DNA of 64,000 bases from Sinomonas sp. R1AF57. GTDB lineage: Bacteria; Actinomycetota; Actinomycetes; Actinomycetales; Micrococcaceae. The stretch covers positions 1,986,239-2,050,238 of the forward strand of contig NZ_CP022463.1 in NCBI RefSeq assembly GCF_002224485.1. The letters are read 5' to 3'. A program made the translations under genes and the position numbers. The notes under the pieces are model-generated. The model had not been told where the DNA came from and searched no databases. It was given only the letters and a program-made list of their open reading frames with translations. How positions within the stretch are numbered: the first letter of the stretch is position 1; every line of letters begins with the position of its first letter. Below are positions 27,268 to 36,639 of this stretch, piece after piece.

Positions 27268-27762
27268 GTGATCAGCTCCTCACCCGAAATCCGCCTCGCA
27301 GCCGGCGACCCCGCCCCCGTCTTCTCCCTCCCCGACTCGGCGGGAGGCACGACGTCGCTCGCGGACTTCGCGGGCCGGCGCACGGTGCTCTACTTCTTCC
27401 CCCAGGTCGACACGCCGGCGTGCACGCAGCAGGCGTGCGACTTCCGCGACAGCCTCGCAGGCCTCGCAGCGGCGGGCCTCGCCGTCGTCGGGGTCTCGCC
27501 CGACCCTGCCGACGCCGTCCGCCGCTTCGCGGCGAAGTACGAGCTCGGCTTCCCCCTCCTCGCGGACACCGACCACCGCGTCGCAGAGTCCTACGGCACG
27601 TGGGGCGAGAAGCGCAACTACGGGCGCGTCTACCAGGGCCTCATCCGCAGCACGTTCGTGATCGGTGCTGACGGGCATATCGAGGCGGCCCAGTACAACG
27701 TGCGGGCGAAGGGCCACGTCGCAAAGCTCCACCGGGATCTGAAGATCAGCCCGGTAGACTGA
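27268..27762 (+). CDS. bcp: Bcp/PrxQ-type thioredoxin-dependent peroxiredoxin
   Basis: Thiol peroxidase (164 aa) reducing hydrogen peroxide and organic peroxides. The peroxidatic C52 and resolving C57 lie in DTPACTQQAC, five residues apart as in the BCP subgroup. The usual TPGCTxEA is changed to TPACTQQA. The thioredoxin-fold strand VLYFFPQ precedes them. The start is GTG at 27268. It is a single-gene unit between two tRNA genes. Confidence 0.93.
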   Translation: MISSSPEIRLAAGDPAPVFSLPDSAGGTTSLADFAGRRTVLYFFPQVDTPACTQQACDFRDSLAGLAAAGLAVVGVSPDPADAVRRFAAKYELGFPLLADTDHRVAESYGTWGEKRNYGRVYQGLIRSTFVIGADGHIEAAQYNVRAKGHVAKLHRDLKISPVD

Positions 27763-27789
27763 CGCAGTGCCCCGCCGCGGCGGGGCCCC

Positions 27790-27871
27790 GCGCGAGTGGT
27801 GGAATTGGCAGACACGCAGGATTTAGGTTCCTGTGTCTTCGGACGTGAGGGTTCAAGTCCCTCCTCGCGCA
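27790..27871 (+). tRNA. tRNA-Leu (anticodon UAG)
   Basis: 82 nt with a long variable arm, as expected for class II Leu. The anticodon arm is CAGGA-TTTAGGT-TCCTG (TAG). Acceptor GCGCGAG/CTCGCGC, T-arm GGTTCAAGTCC, discriminator A. Confidence 0.96.
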
Positions 27872-27939
27872 CTCATACGTTGCATCCCGAGGGCTGGGCG
27901 CGGGCCGAGAACGGGGGGCGGGCGCAGGAAAGGCGGACA

Positions 27940-29598
27940 GTGGCAGGGAGCATCTCACGAAGGAGCGTCCTCGCGGGCGCGGCAGCTGCCGTGGTCCTCG
28001 CAGGCTGCACCCCCAGCCCCTCGCCCGACCCCTCCGCGAGCGCGGCGCCGACCGCAGCCGAGCCCCAGGCGACCTTCACGTTCGCTGTGCCGTCGCCGCC
28101 GTCGTCGCTCGATCCAGCGGTGACCTCCGATCTGGAGTCGTGGCGGATCGCACGCCAGGTCCTCGAAGGGCTCGTCGCCGCGGACCCGACGACCTCGGAG
28201 CCCTCCCCCGCGCTCGCGACCTCGTGGCAGGAGAGCAGCGACCGCATGTCCTACACGTTCACCCTGCGGGAAGGGGTGACATTCCACGACGGGACCGCCT
28301 TCGATGCAGCCGCCGTCAAGGCCAACTTCGACCGCTGGTTCGCCTTCACCCCCGAGTTCAGGGCGGCGAATCCGACCATGGGGTTCACCCATGTCTTCAA
28401 GGCCCACGCGGACCAGGCGTCCCTCTCCGTGTTCAAGGCCTGCACCGTCCTGTCCCCGTCGCAGGTCCGGATCGACCTCACCCGTCCGTTCACGGCACTC
28501 CTCCGCGCCCTGACCACCCCGGCCTTCGCGATCTCCTCACCTGCGGCCCTCGCCGCCGGGACAGCCGACACGCTCGACCAGACCGCCTCGTTCGGCCGGC
28601 TCTCGCGCTACGGCCAGCACCCGGTGGGCACCGGGCCGTTCTCGTTCACCGCGCAGGCACCGGACCGGATCGAACTCGCGAGCTATCCGAAGTACTGGGG
28701 CGAGCGGGGACAGATCGCCAAGCTGACCCTCGCGGTCTATGACACTGCGCAGAGCCGCGTCCAGGCCCTCCTGGCCGGCCGGATCGACGGTTTCGACCCG
28801 CTCACGGTGGACGCCGTCGAGCCGCTCGTGCGCGCGGGCTTCCCCATCGCACGGCGTGACCCGTTCTCCGTCTTCTACCTCGGGATGAACCAGGCGGTCG
28901 GGCCGCTGCAGCAGGAGAAGGTCCGCCAGGCCATCGCCATGGCGATCAACAAGGACGCGGTGATCCGGCGGTTCTTCCTCGAGGACACCTCCTCGGCCGG
29001 GCAGTTCATCCCGCCGCGCCTCGCCGGCTTCAACAGCTCTGCGAACTTCCCCGGCTACGACCCGGAACGGGCCAAGCGGCTCCTCGCGGAGGCCGGCTAC
29101 AAGGGCGAGGAGCTCGCCTTCGCCTACCCCCTCGACACCAGCCGGTCGTACATGCCCTCCCCGGCCAAGATCTACGCCGAGATCAGCGCCCAGCTCACGA
29201 CGGTCGGGCTCGCCATCAAGCCCGTCCCGATCCAGTGGTCCGAGGGCTACCTCCAGCGGGTCACGACCGCAGGCGACCACGCCCTCCACCTGCTCGGGAT
29301 CAACGGCGGCTATGCCGACCCGGACGGCTTCCTCTCGGCACTGTTCGGGGCGAAGACCGGCGAGTTCGGCTACTTCGACGCCCAGCTCTTCAGCAAGATC
29401 GACCGCGCCCGGGAGCTCCCCGAGGGCAAGGACCGCGCCGACGCGTACCAGAGCATCAACGCCCAGCTCGCGGGGACGGCGCCCGCGGTCCCGATCGCGT
29501 ACCCGATCTCCGGCGTGGCGACCTCGCCGCGCGTCGAGAGCTACCCGACGTCTCCCGTCCTCGCGGAGACGTTCAACCGCGTGCGGCTGAAAAAGTAG
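27940..29598 (+). CDS. ABC-transporter substrate-binding lipoprotein, family 5
   Basis: Extracytoplasmic solute-binding protein of the peptide/nickel/opine (DppA/OppA) family, 552 aa. The signal has both a twin-arginine (SRRSVLAGAA, residues 6-15) and a lipobox LAGC with Cys23, implying Tat export and lipid anchoring. An Ala/Pro/Ser linker follows, then the family fold (YTFTLREGVTFHDGTAFDAAAVKANFDRW; RQAIAMAINKDAVIRRFF). GTG at 27940 has GGAAAGG upstream; an upstream start would read through tRNA-Leu. No permease or ATPase genes adjoin, so it is an orphan that must share a transporter elsewhere. Confidence 0.9.
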   Translation: MAGSISRRSVLAGAAAAVVLAGCTPSPSPDPSASAAPTAAEPQATFTFAVPSPPSSLDPAVTSDLESWRIARQVLEGLVAADPTTSEPSPALATSWQESSDRMSYTFTLREGVTFHDGTAFDAAAVKANFDRWFAFTPEFRAANPTMGFTHVFKAHADQASLSVFKACTVLSPSQVRIDLTRPFTALLRALTTPAFAISSPAALAAGTADTLDQTASFGRLSRYGQHPVGTGPFSFTAQAPDRIELASYPKYWGERGQIAKLTLAVYDTAQSRVQALLAGRIDGFDPLTVDAVEPLVRAGFPIARRDPFSVFYLGMNQAVGPLQQEKVRQAIAMAINKDAVIRRFFLEDTSSAGQFIPPRLAGFNSSANFPGYDPERAKRLLAEAGYKGEELAFAYPLDTSRSYMPSPAKIYAEISAQLTTVGLAIKPVPIQWSEGYLQRVTTAGDHALHLLGINGGYADPDGFLSALFGAKTGEFGYFDAQLFSKIDRARELPEGKDRADAYQSINAQLAGTAPAVPIAYPISGVATSPRVESYPTSPVLAETFNRVRLKK

Positions 29599-29693
29599 GC
29601 CGACGGGTCTTGACTAAGGCGCACCGAAGGATTTAGCGAACAGCGCAGACGAGGGATATTCTGCCTCTGGTCCATTTGCGCAGGGAGACATCC

Positions 29694-31184
29694 GTGACCT
29701 TCATTTCCACTACCCGATCTGCCGACGTCGTTCTGATCGGCGGAGGCATCATGAGCGCCACCCTCGGCGCTTTCCTCAAGAAGCTGGAACCGAGCTGGAG
29801 CATTGTGCTCTTCGAGCGCCTCGACGAGGTGGGGCTCGAGAGCTCGGGTCCCTGGAACAACGCCGGCACCGGCCACGCGGCCTACTGCGAGCTCAACTAC
29901 ACGCCGCAGGCCAAGGACGGCTCCGTCAACCCGGCGAAGGCGCTCAGCATCAACGAGGGCTACCAGCTGTCGCGGCAGTTCTGGTCCCACCTGGTGAACG
30001 ACGGCAGCATCGGCGATCCGTCGTCCTTCATCCACACCGTGCCCCACATGAGCTTCGTCATCGGCGACGCGCACTCGGACTTCCTGCGCACCCGCTACGA
30101 GGCCCTGAGCAAGCACACACTCTTCTCGTCGATGCAGTACAGCGAGGACCCGGCGACCATCGCCGAGTGGGCCCCCCTGGTCATGAACGGCCGAGGCGAG
30201 GGCCGTGTCGCTGCGACCCGCGTCCCGGAGGGCACCGACGTCGACTTCGGACGGCTCAGCCGCGAACTCGTGACGTTCCTCGAGAACAGCGGAGTCGAGG
30301 TCAACTACGGCACCGACGTCACCAACCTCGAGCGTTCCCGCGGCGGGTGGAGCGTGGCGACCAAGCACCTCGCCTCGGGCGAGCGCGGCGGGATCCATGC
30401 GAAGTTCGTGTTCGTGGGCGCCGGCGGGGGTGCCCTGCACCTCCTGCAGGCCTCCGGGATCCCGGAGAGCAAGGGCTACGGCGGCTTCCCGGTCTCGGGC
30501 CAGTTCCTGCGCAGCACCGACGAGAGCGTTGCCCTCCAGCACAACGCCAAGGTCTACGGCCAGGCGTCCGTCGGCGCGCCGCCCATGTCCGTCCCGCACC
30601 TCGACACGCGCTACGTCAACGGCCAGCGCTCGCTGCTGTTCGGCCCGTACGCCGGGTTCTCGACGAACTTCCTCAAGAACGGCTCGCTCTGGGACCTGCC
30701 GCTGTCCATCCGGCCCAGCAACATCATCCCGATGCTCGCGGTGGCCAAGGACAACATGGACCTCACGGCCTACCTGGTCAAGGAAGTCGCCAAGAGCCGC
30801 GAGTCCAAGATCGGAGCGCTGCGGGAGTACTTCCCGGAGGCGTCGTCCGAGGGCTGGGAGCTGATCACGGCAGGCCAGCGCGTCCAGATCATCAAGAAGG
30901 ACTCCGCCAAGGGCGGCGTGCTCCAGTTCGGCACCGAGGTGATCACCGCGCGCGACGGCTCCATCGGCGCCCTGCTCGGGGCCTCCCCGGGCGCCTCGAC
31001 CGCCGTGCCGATCATGCTCGAGCTCATGCAGCGCTGCTTCCCGAAGAGCTTCAAGGGCTGGGAGCCCAAGATGCGCGAGATGATGCCCGGCTACGGCGTC
31101 AAGCTCGACGAGCACCCCGAGCTCGCAGCGGAGGTCGCGGCCAGCACCGCTGCCGCGCTGCAGCTCGCGGCGCCCGCCAAGTAG
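29694..31184 (+). CDS. mqo: Malate:quinone oxidoreductase
   Basis: FAD-dependent peripheral membrane enzyme (496 aa) oxidising malate to oxaloacetate and passing electrons to menaquinone, an alternative to malate dehydrogenase. The FAD motif [24 protein letters not shown] is at residues 10-33, [24 protein letters not shown] is a strong family signature, and [13 protein letters not shown] and [10 protein letters not shown] follow. GTG at 29694 sits behind AGGGAGA. TATTCT at 29657-29662 may be its -10 box. It is monocistronic, ended by the hairpin at 31194. Confidence 0.96.
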   Translation: MTFISTTRSADVVLIGGGIMSATLGAFLKKLEPSWSIVLFERLDEVGLESSGPWNNAGTGHAAYCELNYTPQAKDGSVNPAKALSINEGYQLSRQFWSHLVNDGSIGDPSSFIHTVPHMSFVIGDAHSDFLRTRYEALSKHTLFSSMQYSEDPATIAEWAPLVMNGRGEGRVAATRVPEGTDVDFGRLSRELVTFLENSGVEVNYGTDVTNLERSRGGWSVATKHLASGERGGIHAKFVFVGAGGGALHLLQASGIPESKGYGGFPVSGQFLRSTDESVALQHNAKVYGQASVGAPPMSVPHLDTRYVNGQRSLLFGPYAGFSTNFLKNGSLWDLPLSIRPSNIIPMLAVAKDNMDLTAYLVKEVAKSRESKIGALREYFPEASSEGWELITAGQRVQIIKKDSAKGGVLQFGTEVITARDGSIGALLGASPGASTAVPIMLELMQRCFPKSFKGWEPKMREMMPGYGVKLDEHPELAAEVAASTAAALQLAAPAK

Positions 31185-31193
31185 CCTCGCCCG

Positions 31194-31226
31194 ACGGCCC
31201 GCGTCCCCCTTCGGGGCGCGGGCCGT
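31194..31226 (+). terminator. mqo terminator
   Basis: Stem ACGGCCCGCG / CGCGGGCCGT with an inner CCCC/GGGG pair, 9 nt after the mqo stop. Strong GC hairpin without a T-run. Confidence 0.75.
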
Positions 31227-31269
31227 TGAGCACCCATTCGTTCCGCCCACCCGACACGAAGAGGCCCCC

Positions 31270-34200
31270 ATGTTCCGCCTCGCTACGCTCTCCATGGCGA
31301 ACAGGGCCCTCATCGCCCTGATCACGGTCTTCGCCTCCGTATTCGGCGTCATCACGGCCGGCAGCCTCAAGCAGGAGCTCATCCCGTCGATCGAGTTCCC
31401 CCAGCTCACGGTGGTGTCCTCGATGCCGGGCGCCTCCCCGGAAGTGGTCGACAGGCAGGTGGGCCAGCCGCTCGAACGGGCCCTCCAGGCGGTCGAGGGA
31501 CTCGAGAGCTCCGCCTCGACCTCCCGCACCGGGGTGTCGACCATCCGGCTGTCCTTCGCCTACGGCACGAACCTCGACCGGGCGCGCAACCAGGTGGACC
31601 GCGCGATCTCGACCGTGAAGCGGCAGCTGCCCTCCGACGTCGACCCGCAGCCGGTGGCGGGAAGCATCTCCGACTTCCCGATCGTGTTCCTGGCGGCCTC
31701 CTCCGACAAGTCCCTGAGCGAGCTTAACAGCCAGCTCGCCGAAGTGGCGGTGCCGAAGATACAGAAAATCGCGGGCGTCCGCGGTGCCGACGTCACGGGC
31801 GGCGCGACCCGCCACCTCCAGATCACCCCGAACCCTGCCGCCCTGGCTGCCCGGGGCGTCGACGCGGGCGCCATCCGGACGGCGTTGCAGAACAACGGCG
31901 CGCTCACACCGATCGGCACGGTCCAGGGCGACGGCAAGACCCTCTCCCTCCAGGCGGGCAGCCCGCTCGACTCCCCAGACGCCGTCGCCGGCCTCCCGCT
32001 CACGGGGGCCAAGACCCCGACGGTGATCCGCGACGTCGCCGCCGTGGCCCTCGAGGACGACCCCGCGACCTCGATCACGAGGACCGACGGCAAGCCCACC
32101 CTCGCGATCTCCGTGACGAAGAAGCCCGAGGGCGACGCCGTGGCCATCTCCCACGCGGTGCGCGACCTGATCCCCCAGCTCGAGGCGGAGCTCGGCTCGA
32201 ACGCGCGCCTCACGACCGTCTTCGACCAGGCGCCGTTCATCGAGAAGTCCATCAAGGATCTGACCACGGAGGGCCTGCTCGGGCTCGGCTTCGCGGTGCT
32301 CGTGATCCTCGTCTTCCTGCTCTCGGTCCGCTCGACGCTCGTCACGGCGGTCTCGATCCCGCTGTCGCTGCTCATCACGTTCATCGGGCTCTACGCGACC
32401 AAGTACTCGCTGAACCTGCTCACCCTCGGCGCGCTCACGATCGCGATCGGCCGCGTCGTGGACGACTCCATCGTGGTCATCGAGAACATCAAGCGGCACC
32501 TGGGGTACGGAGAGGAGAAGACGACGGCGATCCTCGCCGGGGTGCGCGAGGTTGCCGGGGCCGTCACGGCCTCCACGCTGACGACCGTGGCCGTGTTCCT
32601 CCCGATCGCCTTCGTGGGCAGCCTTGCCGGCGAGCTGTTCCGGCCGTTCGCGCTCACCATCACGATCGCGCTGCTCGCCTCGCTCGCGGTCTCGCTCACG
32701 ATCGTCCCCGTGCTCGCCTACTGGTTCCTCGGCTACCGTCCCGCGGCGGCCACGAGTGCCGTCGAGGCGCGGGCCGAGGCCCAGGAGAAGGAGAAGTCCT
32801 CGGTCCTGCAGCGCGGCTACCTCCCGATCCTCCGCACGACCCAACGGCACCCCGTGATCACGCTCGTCGCGGGCGTGCTCGTGCTCGTGGGCACCTTCGC
32901 CATGACGCCGCTCCTGCAGACCAACCTCCTCTCCGGCACCGGGGAGAACTCCTTCACCGTGCGCCAGACGATGCCGCCCGGGACGAGCCTCGAGGCCACG
33001 GGAGCGGCGGCAGAGCGCGTCGAGGGCCTCCTGCGCGGCACCGACGGCATCCAGACGGTCCAGTCCACGGTCGGCAACTCGACCACCGGCTTCGGCGCCT
33101 TCCTCTCGGCGGGTGCCTCGAGCGCCACCTTCACGGTCATCACCGACGAGTCCCGCAACCAGGAGGCCCTCCAGAACCAGGTGCGCGACGCCGTCGGGCG
33201 CCTCGACGGCGTCGGCAAGGTGACGGTGGGGAGCCAGCAGGGCGGGTTCGGGACGTCGTCGACCGTGGACGTGACCGTCAAGGCCCCCGACGCCGAATCG
33301 CTCTCCGCGGCCAACGATGAGGTGCTCAAGGCCCTCGCGGATGTGCCCGGCGCCACCGACGTGACGAGCAACCTCGCCGCCGGTCAGCCGGTCGTCCAGG
33401 TGAGGGTGGACAGGGCCAAGGCGGCCGCGGCCAACCTCAACGAGCAGCAGGTCGCCGGCGCCCTTGCTGCCACCGCAAGCCCCGTGCCCGCCGGAACCAT
33501 CCGCTTCGGCACCACTGACTACCCGGTGCGGATCGGCCGGGGGACGCCGTTCGCGAGCGTCGACGCGGTGAGGAACCTGCCGATCCCCGGGGCGCCGGGC
33601 GGCCTGACGCTCGGGGCCATCGCCACGGTCGAGCAGACGGATGTGCCGGTGACCGTCACGAGCACGTCCGGCCAGCGCACCGCGACCGTCTCGGTCTCGC
33701 CGAAGGACACGAACCTGGGCACCGTCAGCGCCGAGGTGCAGCGCCGGATCTCGGGGCTGAGCCTCGAGCGCGGCGCGACGGCGAGCGTCGGCGGGGCGAG
33801 CGCCCAGCAGGCCGAGTCGTTCCGGCAGCTCGGGCTCGCGCTGCTCGCCGCGATCGCGATCGTGTACGTGATCATGGTGGCCGCGTTCAAGAGCCTCGTC
33901 CAGCCGCTCATCCTCCTCGTCTCGATCCCGTTCGCCGCCACGGGCGCGATCGCGGCGCTGCTCCTGGCCCGGATCCCCCTGGGCCTTCCGGGCCTCATCG
34001 GCATGCTCATGCTGGTCGGCATCGTGGTGACGAACGCCATCGTGCTCATAGACCTGATCAACCAGTACCGCAGGTCCGGGCTGGGCAGGCCCGCGCTGGA
34101 CCTCGCCGAGGCGATCGAGCGGGGCGCGCGCCAGCGGCTGCGGCCCATCCTCATGACGGCCCTCGCGACGGTCTTCGCGCTGACGCCGATGGCGCTCGGG

Positions 34201-34467
34201 CTCACCGGGGGCGGAGGGTTCATCGCCCAGCCGCTCGCCGTCGTCGTGATCGGCGGGCTCGTGTCCTCGACCGCGCTGACGCTGGTGCTCGTCCCCGTGC
34301 TCTACCGGCTGGTCGAGGGACGGCTCGAGCGCCGTCGCCTGCTCCGCGACCTCAGGCGGGCCCCTGCCGCGCCCGACGCCGCGGCGCCCTCCCCCGCTGC
34401 CCCGGGCGGCGACTGGACCACGGGCCAGGTCCCCAAGGTGTCCGGGAGGCGGGCCGCCGAAGGCTGA
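31270..34467 (+). CDS. RND-superfamily efflux transporter (SwrC/AcrB-like)
   Basis: Proton-driven exporter of 1065 residues with the full RND plan: TM1 at residues 10-30, a first large extracytoplasmic loop, a TM2-TM6 block (about 335-480), a second loop, then a TM7-TM12 block near the C-terminus. The proton-relay aspartates are in GRVVDDSIVVIENI in TM4, and the second half carries the matching GIVVTNAIVLIDLINQ. No membrane-fusion protein or regulator gene is adjacent. This matches the stand-alone pumps of Gram-positive bacteria such as Bacillus SwrC rather than tripartite systems. Substrate unknown. Confidence 0.9.
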   Translation: MFRLATLSMANRALIALITVFASVFGVITAGSLKQELIPSIEFPQLTVVSSMPGASPEVVDRQVGQPLERALQAVEGLESSASTSRTGVSTIRLSFAYGTNLDRARNQVDRAISTVKRQLPSDVDPQPVAGSISDFPIVFLAASSDKSLSELNSQLAEVAVPKIQKIAGVRGADVTGGATRHLQITPNPAALAARGVDAGAIRTALQNNGALTPIGTVQGDGKTLSLQAGSPLDSPDAVAGLPLTGAKTPTVIRDVAAVALEDDPATSITRTDGKPTLAISVTKKPEGDAVAISHAVRDLIPQLEAELGSNARLTTVFDQAPFIEKSIKDLTTEGLLGLGFAVLVILVFLLSVRSTLVTAVSIPLSLLITFIGLYATKYSLNLLTLGALTIAIGRVVDDSIVVIENIKRHLGYGEEKTTAILAGVREVAGAVTASTLTTVAVFLPIAFVGSLAGELFRPFALTITIALLASLAVSLTIVPVLAYWFLGYRPAAATSAVEARAEAQEKEKSSVLQRGYLPILRTTQRHPVITLVAGVLVLVGTFAMTPLLQTNLLSGTGENSFTVRQTMPPGTSLEATGAAAERVEGLLRGTDGIQTVQSTVGNSTTGFGAFLSAGASSATFTVITDESRNQEALQNQVRDAVGRLDGVGKVTVGSQQGGFGTSSTVDVTVKAPDAESLSAANDEVLKALADVPGATDVTSNLAAGQPVVQVRVDRAKAAAANLNEQQVAGALAATASPVPAGTIRFGTTDYPVRIGRGTPFASVDAVRNLPIPGAPGGLTLGAIATVEQTDVPVTVTSTSGQRTATVSVSPKDTNLGTVSAEVQRRISGLSLERGATASVGGASAQQAESFRQLGLALLAAIAIVYVIMVAAFKSLVQPLILLVSIPFAATGAIAALLLARIPLGLPGLIGMLMLVGIVVTNAIVLIDLINQYRRSGLGRPALDLAEAIERGARQRLRPILMTALATVFALTPMALGLTGGGGFIAQPLAVVVIGGLVSSTALTLVLVPVLYRLVEGRLERRRLLRDLRRAPAAPDAAAPSPAAPGGDWTTGQVPKVSGRRAAEG

Positions 34468-34534
34468 CGCTGACCGCGGGGCCGGCGGCGCGCCGACGTC
34501 GGCCCGGGGAATGAATGGGCACCGGAACCGGTTC

Positions 34535-34567
34535 AGATAGATGCAAACGCATATATCTTGCTAGACT
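34535..34567 (+). promoter_or_regulatory. LLM-marR promoter with palindromic operator
   Basis: Arms AGATAGATGC (34535-34544) and GCATATATCT (34549-34558), with AAAC between, match at 9 of 10 pairs. They fill the -35/spacer region ahead of the TAGACT -10 box (34562-34567). Since the second gene encodes a MarR protein, this is probably its autoregulatory site. A separate palindrome, ACCGG-AA-CCGGT, lies just upstream (34521-34532). Confidence 0.6.
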
Positions 34568-34596
34568 GGCTGGCACCCGAGGAAAGGTCTCCCCCC

Positions 34597-35739
34597 ATGC
34601 AGTTCGGAATCTTCAGCGTCGGCGACGTCACGCTCGACCCCACGACTGGCCACATGCCCACCGAAGGCGAGCGCATCCAGGCCATCGTGAAGATCGCCAA
34701 GCACGCCGAGGAGGTGGGCCTCGACGTCTTCGCCACGGGCGAGCACCACAACCCGCCGTTCTACCCGAGCTCGCCCACGACGCTCCTCGCGTACATCGGC
34801 GCGCAGACCGAGAACCTCATCCTCTCCACGACCACGACCCTGATCACGACCAATGACCCGGTGAAGATCGCCGAGGACTTCGGCATGCTCCAGCACCTCG
34901 TGGGGGGCCGCACGGACCTCGTGCTGGGCCGCGGCAACACGGCGCCGGTATACCCGTGGTTCGGCAAGAACCCGCAGGACGCGCTCGAGCTCACCATCGA
35001 GAACTACGCCCTCCTGCGCCGGCTGTGGGACGAGGAGACCGTCACGTGGAGCGGCAAGTTCCGCACGCCGCTGCACAACTTCACCGTGACTCCCCGGCCG
35101 CTCGACGAGGTTGCGCCCTTCGTGTGGCACGGCTCGATCAGGACGCCGCAGATCGCCGAGCTCGCCGCGTACTACGGCGACGGCTTCTTCGCCAACAACA
35201 TCTTCTGGCCGAAGGAGCACTACATCCGGCTCATCAACCTCTACCGTGAGCGCTACGAGCACTACGGCCACGGCAAGGCCCACCAGGCGATCGTCGGCCT
35301 GGGCGGACAGTTCTTCATGCGCAAGAACTCCCAGGACGCCAAGCGCGAGTTCCGCCCCTACTTCGACAACGCCCCCGTGTACGGGCACGGCCCCTCCATG
35401 GAGGACTTCACGGCCCAGACGCCGCTGACCGTCGGGAGCCCGACGGAGTTCCTCGAGAAGACGCTGGCCTTCCGCGACTACTTCGGGGACTACCAGCGCC
35501 AGCTCTTCCTCATCGACCACGCCGGCCTCCCGCTCAAGACGGTCCTGGAGCAGCTCGACCTCCTCGGAGAGGTGCTCCCGGAGCTGAAGGCCGGCTTCGC
35601 GCAGGGCCGTCCCGCCGACGTCCCCGAAGCCCCCACGCACGCCGCCCGGGTCGCCGCCAGGCTCGCGCGGGACGCTGCGTCCGACGACGGCGCCGCGCCG
35701 GAGGGGGCGACCGCAGCAGCGCCGGGCTCGCCTTCGTGA
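34597..35739 (+). CDS. LLM-class flavin-dependent oxidoreductase
   Basis: Luciferase-like monooxygenase-fold flavoprotein (380 aa), probably using reduced FMN or F420. The TIM-barrel pieces visible include MQFGIFSVGDVT at the start, DVFATGEHHNPPFYPSSPTTLL and LVGGRTDLVLGRGNTAPVY. The C-terminal 50 residues are Ala-rich and probably disordered. ATG at 34597 has AGGAAAGG upstream. It overlaps marR by 4 nt (GTGA), so the two form one autoregulated unit. Substrate unknown. Confidence 0.9.
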   Translation: MQFGIFSVGDVTLDPTTGHMPTEGERIQAIVKIAKHAEEVGLDVFATGEHHNPPFYPSSPTTLLAYIGAQTENLILSTTTTLITTNDPVKIAEDFGMLQHLVGGRTDLVLGRGNTAPVYPWFGKNPQDALELTIENYALLRRLWDEETVTWSGKFRTPLHNFTVTPRPLDEVAPFVWHGSIRTPQIAELAAYYGDGFFANNIFWPKEHYIRLINLYRERYEHYGHGKAHQAIVGLGGQFFMRKNSQDAKREFRPYFDNAPVYGHGPSMEDFTAQTPLTVGSPTEFLEKTLAFRDYFGDYQRQLFLIDHAGLPLKTVLEQLDLLGEVLPELKAGFAQGRPADVPEAPTHAARVAARLARDAASDDGAAPEGATAAAPGSPS

Positions 35740-36218
35740 CCGCAGTGCCGGACCCGGGCGACCGGACCCCGACGGTGCGCGAGGCTGCCGAGGCCTGGGA
35801 GGCGCTGTTCCGTGCCCAGGTCGCCGTCATGAGGCGCCTCGCGCGCGATCCCGCGTTCGGGAGCCTTGACATCAAGGAGTACGACGTCCTCTTCACCCTC
35901 AGCAAGTGCCCTGCGGGCGGGCTGCGGCTCAACGAGCTCAACGACCATGTGCTGCTCGCGCAGTCGAGCCTCTCGCGGCTCGTGGAACGGCTCGTGAAGC
36001 AGGGACTCGTCGCCCGGGAGGCGGCGCCCGGCGACGGGCGCGGCGTCGTCGTGCGGCTCACCGCGGAGGGCGAGAGGGTCCAGCGCGAGATCGGCCGCGC
36101 TCACGTCCGGGAGATCGCGCGGATCTTCGGCGACGCGCTCACTCCCGGCGAGCTCTCCGAGCTCCAGGACCTGTCCACGCGGCTCCGCTCCCGCGTCGTG
36201 GAGAACCACCCGCTCTGA
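35736..36218 (+). CDS. MarR-family transcriptional regulator
   Basis: A 160-residue winged-helix repressor. The recognition region is GLRLNELNDHVLLAQSSLSRLVERLVKQGLVAREAAPGDGRGVVVRLTAEG (residues 62-112), with the usual D-x-R wing. Helices at both ends would dimerise. The start is GTG at 35736, inside the stop of the oxidoreductase gene. It probably represses the promoter at 34535-34567 and responds to a substrate of its partner enzyme. Its stop is followed by the 31-bp repeat island. Confidence 0.92.
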   Translation: MTAVPDPGDRTPTVREAAEAWEALFRAQVAVMRRLARDPAFGSLDIKEYDVLFTLSKCPAGGLRLNELNDHVLLAQSSLSRLVERLVKQGLVAREAAPGDGRGVVVRLTAEGERVQREIGRAHVREIARIFGDALTPGELSELQDLSTRLRSRVVENHPL

Positions 36219-36244
36219 CGCCGGCCTCCCCGCGCCTCCTCCCC

Positions 36245-36350
36245 TTTCGGGTACGCCAAGTCGCGCCCGGCGCCGTTTCGGGTACGCCAAGTCGCGCCTC
36301 GTCCCGTTTCGGGTACGCCAATTCGCGCCCAGCGCCGTTTCGGGTACGCC
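36245..36350 (+). repeat. Left 31-bp tandem array (4 units)
   Basis: TTTCGGGTACGCC recurs at 36245, 36276, 36307 and 36338, exactly 31 bp apart. The intervening 18 bp are similar (AAGTCGCGCC.CGGCGCCG type). The inverted counterpart is at 36550-36621. Between them, 36351-36500 holds no gene but two related 30-bp direct repeats (starting about 36415 and 36454, each beginning GGAGG and ending GCGCCTC). Confidence 0.9.
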
Positions 36351-36500
36351 GGCGACTTCCGGGTCGTGGCTGCGAGGGCTCGTCCGAGACGGCTTGTTGC
36401 GGGCGAGATCGCCAGGAGGCATCTCACCTGCAGCAGGGCGCCTCGCGGGGGTCCGGAGGGCGTCTCATGTGCGCTGAGGCGCCTCCCCTTCCGCCTCCCG

Positions 36501-36550
36501 CGCACGACGCCGCGCGCCGCCACCGCCGGGTTCGCACCCGCCGTCGTGCG
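36501..36550. repeat. Dispersed palindrome inside the repeat island
   Basis: CGCACGACGCCGCG (36501-36514) and CCGCCGTCGTGCG (ending 36550) form an imperfect stem with a long loop. It directly abuts the right-hand 31-bp array. Confidence 0.55.
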
Positions 36551-36621
36551 TACCCGAAACGGCGAGGGGCGAAAAAGCCGTACCCGAAACGCCCAGAAGG
36601 CGAAACACCCGTACCCGAAAC
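36550..36621 (-). repeat. Right 30/31-bp array, inverted (3 units)
   Basis: GTACCCGAAAC occurs at 36550, 36580 and 36611 (spacings 30 and 31). Its reverse complement GTTTCGGGTAC is the core of the left array. Each array therefore has the same orientation relative to the convergent gene it follows (marR, transglutaminase). No coding sequence lies between 36219 and 36639. Confidence 0.85.
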
Positions 36622-36639
36622 GGCAAGGGAGGCGGGGGC

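Noticed and set aside
36245-36621. CRISPR array with 31-bp repeats
   Set aside because: The segments between the conserved cores are themselves similar, the two halves are inverted, and no cas genes exist.
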